DNA of 36,381 nucleotides from Bacteroidaceae bacterium (GCA_017410245.1 JAFQRE010000031.1:1-36381); one strand, 5' to 3'. Positions 14,530 to 24,032 are shown, counted from the first letter of the stretch. Numbers and translations: made by a program. Notes: generated by a model from the sequence alone, not told the origin.

Positions 14530-16617
14530 TTATTCGGCAGGTTTCAACCAGCGGTCGAGCCAACCTATAAATGTGCGGTGGAAGAGTATGCCGTTTTGGG
14601 GCTTGAGAATCCAGTGGTTCTCATCGGGGAAGATGAGCAACTCGGCGGGAATGCCACGCAACTTGGCAGCGTTGAATGCGCTCATACCTTGTGAAGCAAG
14701 GATACGGAAGTCTTTCTCGCCATGGATACATAGTATGGGGGTATCCCATTCGCCAACAAAGCGGTGAGGCGAATTGGCAAATGTGCGTTGTGCGATAGCA
14801 TTATTTTTGTCCCAAGGTGCGCCACCCATATCCCAGTTGGCAAACCACATCTCCTCGGTCTCCATATATTGTTGCTCGAGGTTGAAGATACCTGCGTGAG
14901 CAATAAATGCATCGAAACGTTTCTCATGGTGTCCGGCCAACCAATATACCGAGAAGCCACCGTAGCTTGCACCTACAGCACCCATCTTATCTACATACGG
15001 TTCGGCCTTTATGGCATCGGCTGCTGCGAAGTAGTCGCGCATGTTTTGGCCACCATAGTCTTTGCTGATTTGTTCGAGCCACTCTTGTCCAAATCCGGGC
15101 AAACCACGACGGTTGGGAGCCACTACGATGTAGCCTTGTGAGGCGATGAGTTGGAGATTCCAACGATACGACCAGAATTGGCTTACGGGGCTTTGAGGGC
15201 CACCTTGGCAGTATAGTATGGCAGGGTATTTCTTTGTTGCATCAAAATGTGGAGGATATACAACCCATGCCAGCATCTTCTTGCCGTCTGATGTGGGTAT
15301 CCAGCGTTCCTCTACGTTACCCATCTCAATGCTGGCAAGCAAAGCCTCATTCTCGCGTGATATATTGGTGATGTCGCGAGTGTCGAGGTCGATGGTGTAG
15401 ATTTCATCGGGTTGTGATAGTGAATGGCGCATAGCCACCAAGTTGTTGTTGGCTGCAGGATATACTGCTGCATAGTCGTAGTAGCCCTCGGTGATTTGTT
15501 GTATAGCAAGGCCATTGAGAGCAATGCTGAATACGTGTACCATACCTTGATAGGGGGCTGTGAAGTATATCATGCTGGCATCGGGTGCCCATGCAAATGT
15601 ATTGACTATGTAGTCGAAGTTCTCGGTAAGATAGGTCTTTTCGCCACTTTGCATATCGAGTATAAAGAGGCGGTTCTTGTCGCTCTCATAGCCATCACGC
15701 TCCATGCTGGTCCAAGCCAAATAGTTGCCATCGGGCGAGAAGATAGGATTAGTGTCGTAGCCCATCATGCCCTCGGTGAGGTTGCGGGTAGTGCCATCGG
15801 CTATATTATAGAGGTAAAGGTCGCTATTGGTAGAGAGTGAGTACTCCATGCCGGTTTTCTTGCGACAAGTATATACAAGAGACTTGCCATCGGGTGCCCA
15901 AGCAAACGACTCGGCTCCACCAAAGGGACGCATAGGAGCTTCGTATGGCTCTCCTTCTATGATGTCGCGAGGATTGATAATGCTGTTACCCTCAACTTGT
16001 GCCAAGAAAGGGTGGGGGATAGCTTCTACCCACTCGTCCCAGTGCTTATACATCAAGTCGTCGATGATGCGACCACTTGCATCGGGCAGGTCGGCATATT
16101 TATCAACAGCCTTGTTGTGCAATGAGATGGGGGCGATGAGTATTACTTGCGAACGATCGGGCGAGAAGAGGAAACCCTCAACGCCTTGTTCCATCGACGA
16201 CATCTTAATGCGGTTGGTACCATCGGCATTCATGCGCCATACTTGAGGTACACCATTTTCATCGGCATAAGTAAATGCTATGGTGTTGTCATCGAGCCAT
16301 GTCGCATTGCCCTCACTGCGTGCGGTGTTGGTTATCTTCACCGGGGTACCATCGATGGGGGCAACAAACAATTCGTTGTTTCCTTTATTTGCTTTATAGT
16401 CGATGTATTGTACACCATACAATACTCGAGTACCGTCGGGCGATACTGCAGGTGATGATACTCGGCCAAATGCCATCATTACTTCGGGAGTCATAATTCC
16501 ATTCTCAATGGCTATCTCTTGTTTCCCGATTACTGTCTCTTGGGTAGCTTCATTTGTGCTACAAGCCGACAACATTGCTGCGCCTGCTATACCCATAATA
16601 ATCCAATTTTTATTCAT
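14530..16617 (-). CDS. S9 family prolyl oligopeptidase-like lipoprotein
   Basis: The 695-residue protein has a lipobox ending at Cys19 (MLSAC). An N-terminal beta-propeller follows (about 40-430) with repeats such as SPDGTRVLYG, APDGKSLVYTC, SPDGNYLAWTS and APDASMIYFTA. The C-terminal alpha/beta hydrolase has the GASYGG nucleophile (Ser551), Asp636 in HGEKD and His668 in DENH. This is the S9C/dipeptidyl-peptidase layout; it should cleave short peptides in the periplasm or at the envelope surface. It begins 43 bp after the pRiA4b-like gene on the same strand and ends in a strong terminator. Confidence 0.93.
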   Translation of the reverse strand: MNKNWIIMGIAGAAMLSACSTNEATQETVIGKQEIAIENGIMTPEVMMAFGRVSSPAVSPDGTRVLYGVQYIDYKANKGNNELFVAPIDGTPVKITNTARSEGNATWLDDNTIAFTYADENGVPQVWRMNADGTNRIKMSSMEQGVEGFLFSPDRSQVILIAPISLHNKAVDKYADLPDASGRIIDDLMYKHWDEWVEAIPHPFLAQVEGNSIINPRDIIEGEPYEAPMRPFGGAESFAWAPDGKSLVYTCRKKTGMEYSLSTNSDLYLYNIADGTTRNLTEGMMGYDTNPIFSPDGNYLAWTSMERDGYESDKNRLFILDMQSGEKTYLTENFDYIVNTFAWAPDASMIYFTAPYQGMVHVFSIALNGLAIQQITEGYYDYAAVYPAANNNLVAMRHSLSQPDEIYTIDLDTRDITNISRENEALLASIEMGNVEERWIPTSDGKKMLAWVVYPPHFDATKKYPAILYCQGGPQSPVSQFWSYRWNLQLIASQGYIVVAPNRRGLPGFGQEWLEQISKDYGGQNMRDYFAAADAIKAEPYVDKMGAVGASYGGFSVYWLAGHHEKRFDAFIAHAGIFNLEQQYMETEEMWFANWDMGGAPWDKNNAIAQRTFANSPHRFVGEWDTPILCIHGEKDFRILASQGMSAFNAAKLRGIPAELLIFPDENHWILKPQNGILFHRTFIGWLDRWLKPAE

Positions 16618-16660
16618 AGTGGGTTTATGTGTGTGTTTTCTTTATTTGCGATGTTTGGTA

Positions 16661-17212
16661 TCAATAATCCATTGTAGGGTCATAACTGCCGAAGCTCTCA
16701 TCATCGAGCTCCGATATGTCATATTCATCGGTGCCATAGAAGTCGGCATCAAGGTCGTCCGAGGCTGCTTGTTGAGCAGTCAATTTCTTCTCTATCTCCT
16801 CAAAGTCTACCATCTGAGCTGGTGCCTCTCCTACCTTTTTGGTGCATACCGCATGCTCCAACTCCTCGCCAAAGATTATCTCGCGCAGTTCCATGAAGAA
16901 GGCTCTATCGGTGAGGTAGTCAAAGACAAAGAGCAAGCGTTGTCCCTCATCTTCTACAAGGTCGCTTATGCGTGTCGAGTCCATCAGCCATATATCCTCG
17001 TCGCTATCTTTGCCCATATCTACAAGTGTTACTTCCGACACTTTCGACCAATCGTCCTCACAGATAAAGAATGAGGTCATCTGGTCATGGGTGTATCCTA
17101 CCGAATCGAGTATAGCATCGTTAAACTCTTTGAACGTTGCATCTGAGTCAATTCTTATCACTCGCTTGAAGTCTTCTACTTCGTCCGAAATAATTACAAA
17201 TTTAAATACCAT
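16661..17212 (-). CDS. pRiA4b ORF-3-like (IS1096 TnpR-like) family protein
   Basis: The 183-residue acidic protein (VFKFVIISDEVEDFKRVIRIDSDATFKEFNDAILD, then DDWSKV, and FVFDYLTDRAFFMELREI) matches the PRiA4_ORF3 fold, often labelled an IS1096 passenger protein although it is common in chromosomes without any transposon. The start at 17212 (MVFKF) fits the family; the open frame continues upstream but that part is AT-rich and unlike the family. The C-terminal 45 residues are strongly Asp/Glu-rich. Function is unknown, and no IS is next to it. Confidence 0.78.
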   Translation of the reverse strand: MVFKFVIISDEVEDFKRVIRIDSDATFKEFNDAILDSVGYTHDQMTSFFICEDDWSKVSEVTLVDMGKDSDEDIWLMDSTRISDLVEDEGQRLLFVFDYLTDRAFFMELREIIFGEELEHAVCTKKVGEAPAQMVDFEEIEKKLTAQQAASDDLDADFYGTDEYDISELDDESFGSYDPTMDY

Positions 17213-17386
17213 TGGGTTATATGTTTTTATGTTTTGTACTTTATTATGTGGTGTATCGATATTGGCGTTGGTGCTACTTATATCGATGCACAGATTGGTT
17301 TTTATGCCGTAAAGATAACCAAAAATATCTACAATGCTATTATATGCCGTTGTTTTTTTATCAAGATGTAGGTAATTTAAAATAAT

Positions 17387-17418
17387 CTTGTCATTACAGG
17401 TAAAAAGTATTATCTTTG
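17387..17418 (+). promoter_or_regulatory. Promoter of the ruvX-def-ettA genes
   Basis: CTTG (17387-17390) and TATCTTTG (17411-17418) are 20 bp apart, a near-ideal match. The predicted start of the RNA falls at about 17421-17424, at the ruvX ATG (17423), so the mRNA is likely leaderless or nearly so. Confidence 0.65.
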
Positions 17419-17422
17419 CAAG

Positions 17423-17848
17423 ATGGCACGAATTATGGCTATAGATTACGGACGAAAGCGTTGCGGCATTGCTGTAACCGATACTTTGCAAATCATTGCC
17501 AATGGTCTTACTACAGTAGGGTCGGGCGAGTTACTCGATTTTATTCGCGACTATATAGCCCGTGAGCCTGTTGAGTGCATTGTCATTGGCAAGCCCAAGC
17601 AGGTCAATAACCAACCCTCTGAAAATATGCGTTACGTTACAGCTTTTGTCAATACACTGCACAAGCAACTGCCACAGATGAAGGTTGAGTTATACGATGA
17701 GCGTTTCACATCGGTCATAGCGCAGCGTACCATGATTGATGCCGGCCTACGTCGCATGGCTCGTCGCAACAAAGAGTTGGTCGATGAAATCAGTGCCACA
17801 ATTATTTTACAAGATTATCTCGAAAGTAAAAAATATAATAGATTATGA
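17423..17848 (+). CDS. ruvX: Putative pre-16S rRNA nuclease / Holliday junction resolvase-like protein
   Basis: The 141-residue YqgF/RuvX protein has the RNase H-like pattern: [17 protein letters not shown] (Asp8), a central CIVIGKPK strand and YDERFTS, with [15 protein letters not shown] near the end. YqgF is needed for final 16S rRNA 5' processing; a resolvase role was proposed from the fold. Its stop overlaps the start of def in an ATGA, so translation is coupled. The promoter -7 box lies 4 bp before the ATG. Confidence 0.93.
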   Translation: MARIMAIDYGRKRCGIAVTDTLQIIANGLTTVGSGELLDFIRDYIAREPVECIVIGKPKQVNNQPSENMRYVTAFVNTLHKQLPQMKVELYDERFTSVIAQRTMIDAGLRRMARRNKELVDEISATIILQDYLESKKYNRL

Positions 17849-18408
17849 TACTCCCTGTTTATCTTTACGGTCACCCCGTAATTCGCAAAGTAGCCGAGCC
17901 TATCGATGCTACATACCCCGACTTGCAGAAACTCATTGCCGATATGTACGACACCATGTATGAGTCGGAAGGCATTGGTTTGGCTGCTCCGCAGATAGGT
18001 CGTTCTATCAAATTGGTTGTCATAGATGTAGATCCCTTAGCCGATGTTTATCCCGAACTGGCAGGTGTAAAGATGACACTTATCAATCCCACTATCGAGG
18101 TGCTGGAAGATGGAAAAAAATGCTCGTCGGAAGAGGGGTGCTTAAGTGTGCCCGGTATTCACGAGAGCGTAACCCGCATCGAGAAGATACGCTTGCACTG
18201 GTACGACGAAAACTTTGTCGAGCATGATGAAGTGATAGAAGGATATTTGGCTCGTGTCGTACAACACGAGTACGATCACCTGTTGGGCAAGGTTTTTATT
18301 GACCATATTTCGCCCATTCGCAAGCAACTCATCAAGGCCAAGGTAACAAACATTATCAAAGGACGTGTCAATTGTGGCTATCGTGTGAAAGCATCGGGCA
18401 CAAAGTAA
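17845..18408 (+). CDS. def: Peptide deformylase
   Basis: The 187-residue metalloenzyme removes formyl groups from nascent proteins. All three signature motifs are present: GIGLAAPQ (43-50), EGCLS (metal ligand Cys99) and HEYDH (141-145, ligands His141 and His145, catalytic Glu142). Length is normal. It overlaps ruvX by four bases and is followed after 54 bp by ettA, making a translation-quality operon. Confidence 0.97.
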   Translation: MILPVYLYGHPVIRKVAEPIDATYPDLQKLIADMYDTMYESEGIGLAAPQIGRSIKLVVIDVDPLADVYPELAGVKMTLINPTIEVLEDGKKCSSEEGCLSVPGIHESVTRIEKIRLHWYDENFVEHDEVIEGYLARVVQHEYDHLLGKVFIDHISPIRKQLIKAKVTNIIKGRVNCGYRVKASGTK

Positions 18409-18462
18409 ACCTCGTAGCCTTGCAAAGCCCCTATAGCAAGTAAACTAATAAATAATAGATAT

Positions 18463-20148
18463 ATGGCAGACGACAAGAAAGTAATTTTTTCGATGGTGGG
18501 AGTCAGCAAGATATTCCCTCCTCACAAACAAGTACTCAAAGACATCTACCTCTCATTCTTCTATGGAGCCAAGATTGGTATCATCGGTCTCAACGGTTCG
18601 GGTAAATCTACCCTGCTCAAGATTATAGCCGGTGTTGAAAAATCATACCAAGGCGAGGTGGTATTCTCGCCCGGATATTCGGTGGGTTATCTCGAACAAG
18701 AGCCCAAACTCGACAACGAAAAGACTGTTATAGAGGTTGTGCGTGAGGGTGTACAACCCGTACTCGACATCTTGGCCGAGTATGAGCGTGTAAACGAAGC
18801 CTTCTGCGATCCTGAGGTTCTCGAAGACCCCGACAAGATGGAAGCCCTCATCAACCGACAAGCTGAGTTGCAAGACCAAATTGATGCTACCGATGCATGG
18901 AATATTGACAACCGTCTCGAGCGTGCCATGGACGCGCTCCGTTGTCCCCCCGAAGACCAACAGATAAAATACCTCTCGGGAGGTGAACGCCGTCGTGTGG
19001 CCTTGTGTCGTCTGCTGTTGCAACAACCCGACATCTTGTTGCTCGACGAGCCTACCAACCACCTCGATGCCGAGAGTATCGACTGGCTTGAGCAACACTT
19101 GCAACAATACAAGGGTACGGTTATTGCCATTACCCACGACCGTTACTTCCTTGACCACGTAGCAGGTTGGATACTTGAACTCGATCGAGGTGAAGGTATT
19201 CCTTGGCAAGGTAACTACACCTCTTGGCTCGACCAAAAGACCAAACGACTTGCTATGGAGGAGAAACAAGCCAGCAAGCGTCGTAAAACCCTTGAGCGCG
19301 AGCTCGAATGGGTGCGCATGGCTCCCAAGGCTCGTCAAGCCAAAGGTAAAGCCCGTCTTAACTCATACGACCGACTGCTCAACGAAGACCAGAAGGAGCG
19401 CGAGGAGAAACTCGAGATATTTATCCCCAACGGACCTCGCTTGGGCAACAAAGTTATAGAGGCACAAGGTGTGGCCAAAGCCTATGGTGAGAAGTTACTC
19501 TTCGACAACCTCAACTTTATGCTTCCGCCCAACGGTATTGTGGGCGTGATAGGCCCCAATGGTGCCGGTAAGACAACACTCTTCCGTCTCATAATGGGAC
19601 AAGAGCAAGTCGATAAAGGTACATTTGACGTGGGCGAGACAGTGAAGATAGCCTATGTCGATCAAACTCATAAAGACATAGATCCCGAGAAGAGCGTATA
19701 TCAAGTCATTTCGGGTGGACAAGAGACCTTCCGTATGGGTGGTCGAGAGATGAATGCTCGTGCCTACTTGTCTCGTTTCAACTTTACCGGTGCCGACCAA
19801 GAGAAGCTCATAGGTGTGCTATCGGGTGGTGAGCGCAATCGCCTCCACTTGGCTATGGCTCTCAAAGAAGAAGGCAACGTACTGCTTCTCGACGAGCCTA
19901 CCAACGACATCGACGTAAACACGCTGCGTGCCCTTGAAGAGGGCCTTGAGAACTTTGCAGGTTGCGCAGTAGTTGTATCGCACGACCGTTGGTTCCTCGA
20001 TCGTATATGTACTCACATACTTGCCTTTGAGGGTAATTCGGAGGTATTCTTCTTTGAAGGTACTTACAGCGAATATGAAGAGAACAAGCGCCGTCGTATG
20101 GGAGATGTAGAGCCTCAACGTGTACGTTACCGCAAGTTTGGCGAGTAA
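18463..20148 (+). CDS. ettA: Energy-dependent translational throttle protein EttA (ABC-F ATPase)
   Basis: The 561-residue protein has two ABC cassettes without membrane domains: Walker A GLNGSGKST and GPNGAGKTT, signatures LSGGERRRVAL and LSGGERNRLHL, and Walker B LLLDEPTN in both. The linker holds the charged coiled-coil arm (ASKRRKTLERELEWVRMAPKARQAKGKARL) that contacts the ribosomal E and P sites. EttA gates entry into elongation according to energy state. Gene order with ruvX and def supports a role in translation. A terminator lies 22 bp downstream. Confidence 0.95.
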   Translation: MADDKKVIFSMVGVSKIFPPHKQVLKDIYLSFFYGAKIGIIGLNGSGKSTLLKIIAGVEKSYQGEVVFSPGYSVGYLEQEPKLDNEKTVIEVVREGVQPVLDILAEYERVNEAFCDPEVLEDPDKMEALINRQAELQDQIDATDAWNIDNRLERAMDALRCPPEDQQIKYLSGGERRRVALCRLLLQQPDILLLDEPTNHLDAESIDWLEQHLQQYKGTVIAITHDRYFLDHVAGWILELDRGEGIPWQGNYTSWLDQKTKRLAMEEKQASKRRKTLERELEWVRMAPKARQAKGKARLNSYDRLLNEDQKEREEKLEIFIPNGPRLGNKVIEAQGVAKAYGEKLLFDNLNFMLPPNGIVGVIGPNGAGKTTLFRLIMGQEQVDKGTFDVGETVKIAYVDQTHKDIDPEKSVYQVISGGQETFRMGGREMNARAYLSRFNFTGADQEKLIGVLSGGERNRLHLAMALKEEGNVLLLDEPTNDIDVNTLRALEEGLENFAGCAVVVSHDRWFLDRICTHILAFEGNSEVFFFEGTYSEYEENKRRRMGDVEPQRVRYRKFGE

Positions 20149-20170
20149 TAGCATAAAATTATAATTTCGA

Positions 20171-20214
20171 ATAAAATCGGTGAGTCACAACTATGTATGA
20201 CCCACCGATTTTAT
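20171..20214. terminator. Terminator after ettA
   Basis: ATAAAATCGGTG (20171-20182) pairs with CACCGATTTTAT (20203-20214). It is symmetric enough to act on both strands. Confidence 0.82.
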
Positions 20215-20265
20215 TTTAGGCTTATAATTTTAGTATATTGTTCTTCATGGTATAATTGATAATTG

Positions 20266-20299
20266 AAAAAGGTGTTAATCTCACGACTAACACCTTTTT
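20266..20299 (-). terminator. Terminator after the RCC1-repeat gene
   Basis: AAAAAGGTGTTA (20266-20277) pairs perfectly with TAACACCTTTTT (20288-20299). It lies 26 bp past the stop of the minus-strand gene and gives a U run on that strand. Confidence 0.85.
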
Positions 20300-20324
20300 C
20301 GGTTACTTTACTTATGAAAAATAT

Positions 20325-22439
20325 TTACTTTCTGATAATCATTTTCTTATTACCTACGATATATAGGCCGTTATCAAGGACGTCGCTTGCATTAATGCCG
20401 GGTTGCAAAGTGGTTACATATTGACCCTTCATGTTATATACAAGGCGTATGCTGTCGTTGTTATTAACAACATCTTCAACACTTCCCACCGATACAATTG
20501 TTAGTCTCGACCAGTTTGCGTCGTTGGCGAAGAGATCGTATGCGCTTGCAGGAACTGTAAGAGTAATAGCTTTTAAGTCGTTGATGTATTGGAATACGTC
20601 CCAGAATACTGATGCAGTGAATTGAGGAACTTCAGTACCCTCGAAGCGAGACCAATCAATCAATCGAAGTGCTTGGTTGTCACCAAAGAAGAACTTGCCT
20701 ATAACAAGTGATTTGGGCAAGATGATAGTCTCTATTGAAGTACAGCAGTCAAACATACTCTCCGATGAAGCAATTACCTCACAATTAGAGATGTCGGCCG
20801 ATTTCAACGATGCACAACCAAAGAAAGCATCTGTGAAGTTGGTCACGTTTACGCAACCGGTCAAGTCAATAGCTTCCAGGCTTGAGCAGTTTTGGAATGC
20901 CGAACGGAGGCTTACGAAGTTGGCAGCTTGGTCGGCAGCAGGCATTTTTACTGTCTTGATAGAACGACAGCCTTGGAATACACCATTCATGCTGGTACCC
21001 AATTCTACATACATCGAAGTGTTTGCAGCAACAGTTATTTGGCTCATATCTACCTCTTCGATAGTTGTATTTCCGGCAGGGGGGAAACCGCTGTTATTAC
21101 CGATAGTAGTAGTGAGTGTTTGGAAATCTTCTGTACCCCATTCGCCGGTCAAGATAAGTTTCTTGGCCGATGATACTCCTGTAGGAATGTTTTCGGCATC
21201 AAATGTATATACACCCTCAGTCTCTACAACTTCAGTAGCAAGAATAGGAGTTGCGCTGAATGTCATTTGGTCGAGTTCTACAAGATTACCCAATTGACCA
21301 CCGCGGTTTTTACCCCATGCGTAGATGCGACCATCTTCGGTGAGTACGTTGCTGTAGCATTGACCCGATGAAAGTTGAGTTATTTTAAGACCCGATTCGA
21401 GCTTAACTTCAACAGGACTGTAAGATATGGGATTTAGAGCAAGGTCTATCGATTTGCCTTTGCCATCGCCGAGAGCACCGTCGTTGTTAGAACCCCATGC
21501 ATATACTTTTGAGATAATACCGTTTTCGCCAACGGCTACGATACGAGTTTGCTCACAACCACTTATGCTTATAATTTCACCCTCTACAGCTGTTACTTGA
21601 CGAGGTGTGTAGATGGCTGTTGTGTCGTTGCTTTGGTAGCCAAACAAGAGGTCGTCTTGGTTGTTTCCCCATGCCCATAGAGTACCATCAGACTTGAGGG
21701 CGTATGAGCTGTAACCTACGGAAAATGTCTTGACCCAATCTTTGTCCTCTCCATATTGCTTGGGTGTCTTAACAAAGAGACTGCCTGTGCCATCGGTCAT
21801 GTCGGCGAGTTGGCCTCTTTCGTTCCAACCCCACATCCACAATGAACCATCTTCTTTGATACCCATACCATGAGCAACACCTATAGTTACCGATTCCCAG
21901 TCAGTATCTGTACCTACTTGTGTAGGGGTGGTTTTATTGGCAAAGCCTCCCAAACCGAGGGCGCACATTTCGCCTTCACCCCATGCCCACAATGTACCAT
22001 CGGTCTTTATAGCCATTGCGCTGAAACCGAAGAAACGTGTAGCTGTTACATATGCCCAATTGCTGTCTGTACCTATTTGTGTGAGTTCTTGGTGGTTTTG
22101 TCCATCACCAACACCTTGTACACCCTTAGTATTCAAGCCGGCAGCCCACAATGTGCCATCTTCCTTGATAAAGAATGCGAATGATGAGCCTCCTGCTGCA
22201 TATGTCCACTTCTCAGTGCTTATTTGTTGAGGATAACCATAGCGCTCGTCCGAGCCTTTTCCAAGGCCGAGTTGGCCGTATTCGTTCCAGCCCCAGCCCC
22301 ACAATGTGCCATCTTGGTCTATGGCATACGTACTTGCATCACCGGCTGCTACGAATTTCCAAGTATGTTCGTAAGCCGATGCGCTCATGAACATTGACAA
22401 TCCTACCAAGGCTGCCAATAAAGTAAAAATCTTCTTCAT
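20325..22439 (-). CDS. Secreted protein with seven RCC1-like repeats, BspA-like LRRs and a T9SS-type tail
   Basis: The 704-residue protein has a signal peptide (about 1-22). Seven repeats follow that share (T/S)LWxWGxNxxGQLG-type cores: GWGWNEYGQLG, AAGLNTKGVQG, AWGEGEMCALG, MWGWNERGQLA, AWGNNQDDLLF, AWGSNNDGALG and AWGKNRGGQLG. That number would make one complete RCC1-like seven-bladed propeller. From about residue 430 come BspA-type leucine-rich repeats (FQNCSSLEAIDLTGC, FFGCASLKSADISNC). The last 40 residues (VYNMKGQYVTTL...GLYIVGNKKMIIRK) look like a type A sorting domain of the type IX secretion system. It follows the other T9SS cargo gene by 27 bp. A surface adhesin or binding protein is likely; the ligand is unknown. 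Confidence 0.85.
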   Translation of the reverse strand: MKKIFTLLAALVGLSMFMSASAYEHTWKFVAAGDASTYAIDQDGTLWGWGWNEYGQLGLGKGSDERYGYPQQISTEKWTYAAGGSSFAFFIKEDGTLWAAGLNTKGVQGVGDGQNHQELTQIGTDSNWAYVTATRFFGFSAMAIKTDGTLWAWGEGEMCALGLGGFANKTTPTQVGTDTDWESVTIGVAHGMGIKEDGSLWMWGWNERGQLADMTDGTGSLFVKTPKQYGEDKDWVKTFSVGYSSYALKSDGTLWAWGNNQDDLLFGYQSNDTTAIYTPRQVTAVEGEIISISGCEQTRIVAVGENGIISKVYAWGSNNDGALGDGKGKSIDLALNPISYSPVEVKLESGLKITQLSSGQCYSNVLTEDGRIYAWGKNRGGQLGNLVELDQMTFSATPILATEVVETEGVYTFDAENIPTGVSSAKKLILTGEWGTEDFQTLTTTIGNNSGFPPAGNTTIEEVDMSQITVAANTSMYVELGTSMNGVFQGCRSIKTVKMPAADQAANFVSLRSAFQNCSSLEAIDLTGCVNVTNFTDAFFGCASLKSADISNCEVIASSESMFDCCTSIETIILPKSLVIGKFFFGDNQALRLIDWSRFEGTEVPQFTASVFWDVFQYINDLKAITLTVPASAYDLFANDANWSRLTIVSVGSVEDVVNNNDSIRLVYNMKGQYVTTLQPGINASDVLDNGLYIVGNKKMIIRK

Positions 22440-22466
22440 GTTTATTTGTTTTTAATATAGATTGAA

Positions 22467-23888
22467 TTATTTGATTACTTTCACTGCATTACCATTGCTT
22501 GCACGTACAACGTAAATACCGTTGCCAAGTGATTGTGCATTGATTACTGTTTCGCCTTTGTTAGCTTGTGCGCTCATAACGAGTTTGCCTGAGATGTCAT
22601 ATACACCTACAGTACAAGCCTCGGCGCTCATCATAACGATGTTGCCATTGTATACACCGGCATTGAAAGATGGCAATCTTACAGCTTCTACACTATTGTC
22701 GAAAGGATTTTCAACACTTGTAAGACCCGATGAGATAACAGGACAGATGGCAAAGCTGCCATTTCCTCCTCCATAGTTCGATATAGGACGGAAGTAATCT
22801 ATTTCGCCGTCAAATCGGCCAAAAGAGTTGTGTGCCAATAGATTGTATTGTTGCTCTGTAGTCAATTCAGCTCCTTTGATGTCGGAGAGCAAGCAGAAGT
22901 CCTCTGTCTCGGGATCTTGTGAGAAGCCTTCGATTGAGACAAAGAAGTAGGGCTTGCCATAGAGGTCGATGGGTACTTCAAACTTGATGCTGGCTACAGC
23001 TCCGTCGTAAGTAAGAGCCCATGCACCATCTTCACCGTCCGACTTGAAATCTTCAAAGGGTATCATTACACCTTCAAGGGGGATATATGTGAAGAGCACG
23101 CCTTCTTCTGTAATAGAAGGCATCCATACTTGCATTCTTATTTGTGCACCTTCGGCATATTTGGTAGGCTTGTGGTGGAGATAAATATTGACACCATCTA
23201 AGTAAGCGTCATCTTGGGCTATCATGAATAAGTTTCCCCAACCTACTACGCCGGTATTGTTTGTACCACCTACATATCCTTTAGAATCGCCTTCGTTGTA
23301 GGTATTAGCACCAAACATGTATGTAGCTGTTTGATCCAAGCCACCGAAACTATCGTGACGGCGCATATCGATAGTAGTAATCTCTACTGTACCACCGGTT
23401 TTTATTTTTTCGTTACCTTCGCTCGATGTCATGCTCATAGCAGGGGTGTATGCACTATTTGAGCCGTCGGCATATGTTACATTGAGAGTGGGCATGTCGT
23501 AGAGACCCTCTTCGAGGTAGTAAGCCTCAATGTTTTGTGTTGTTAAGTCGGCTGCTACAGCACCGGGTGTGAGCCATTGCCATGCAGTAGGATTGCCTGT
23601 TGACATATCATTATACTTTACAGGAACGCCGAGGGGAGCCCACAAGAATGCTCCGTCGTTGATGGCTTTGTGACGAGCCAAAAGGTTGCACACAGGTTTA
23701 TTTTCGGTCGATTTTGCACCAAGGTTGCGCAATACTTCAGGCATTGCATACAAGGCACTTGCTTCTATATCTTGTGCCATGGCAGGAGAGTTGTGTTTTA
23801 CCTTACTGGGCAACACATTTGTTTCTTGTGCCGATACCGAACTCATTGCGAACAATGACAATAATGAGATGAGGTAAAATTTTTTCAT
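22467..23888 (-). CDS. T9SS type A sorting domain-containing exported protein
   Basis: The 473-residue protein has a signal peptide (MKKFYLISLLSLFAMSSVSAQ) and ends with a typical type A sorting domain: CTVGVYDISGKLVMSAQANK...LGNGIYVVRASNGNAVKVIK. The middle resembles no family I can name with certainty; it is beta-rich with several Gly- and Asn-rich loops (about 190-330 could be a jelly-roll). The sorting tail implies transport across the outer membrane and anchoring or release there. It is the first gene of a two-gene unit with the RCC1-repeat protein, and its upstream region has a consensus promoter plus a TTGAT-N4-ATCAA dyad. Confidence 0.85.
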   Translation of the reverse strand: MKKFYLISLLSLFAMSSVSAQETNVLPSKVKHNSPAMAQDIEASALYAMPEVLRNLGAKSTENKPVCNLLARHKAINDGAFLWAPLGVPVKYNDMSTGNPTAWQWLTPGAVAADLTTQNIEAYYLEEGLYDMPTLNVTYADGSNSAYTPAMSMTSSEGNEKIKTGGTVEITTIDMRRHDSFGGLDQTATYMFGANTYNEGDSKGYVGGTNNTGVVGWGNLFMIAQDDAYLDGVNIYLHHKPTKYAEGAQIRMQVWMPSITEEGVLFTYIPLEGVMIPFEDFKSDGEDGAWALTYDGAVASIKFEVPIDLYGKPYFFVSIEGFSQDPETEDFCLLSDIKGAELTTEQQYNLLAHNSFGRFDGEIDYFRPISNYGGGNGSFAICPVISSGLTSVENPFDNSVEAVRLPSFNAGVYNGNIVMMSAEACTVGVYDISGKLVMSAQANKGETVINAQSLGNGIYVVRASNGNAVKVIK

Positions 23889-23967
23889 AAATTTTTCTGG
23901 TATAAGAGTTAGTTATATTACATAGATAGTTTGCATATTCTTGCAAATAGTTTCTTAATCACAGCAA

Positions 23968-23998
23968 CAAAAATATAATACTTTTTTTGCATGTGCAA
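23968..23998 (-). promoter_or_regulatory. Promoter of the two T9SS cargo genes
   Basis: On the minus strand the -33 TTG (23998-23996) and the -7 box TATTTTTG (23975-23968) are 20 bp apart. The start of the RNA should fall near 23964, giving a leader of about 75 nt. Confidence 0.62.
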
Positions 23999-24010
23999 TA
24001 CCCTTAACTC

Positions 24011-24032
24011 TTTTTTGATGTACATCAAAAAA
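24011..24032. promoter_or_regulatory. Perfect 22-bp palindrome with an FNR-type core
   Basis: The core TGATGTACATCA is extended by six T on the left and six A on the right in total symmetry and contains TTGAT-GTAC-ATCAA, the E. coli FNR consensus (TTGAT-N4-ATCAA). Its centre lies about 58 bp upstream of the predicted transcript start near 23964, close to a class I activator position. A Crp/Fnr-type gene is adjacent. It also overlaps the T run of the terminator at 24032-24057. Confidence 0.5.

Noticed and set aside
16661..17212. Transposon passenger or resolvase
   Set aside because: The family label refers to IS1096 TnpR, but no IS ends or transposase lie nearby and the protein lacks resolvase motifs.
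17213..17491. N-terminal extension of the pRiA4b-like gene
   Set aside because: The extra residues are AT-derived, overlap the ruvX promoter and start, and do not resemble the family, which begins at MVFKF.
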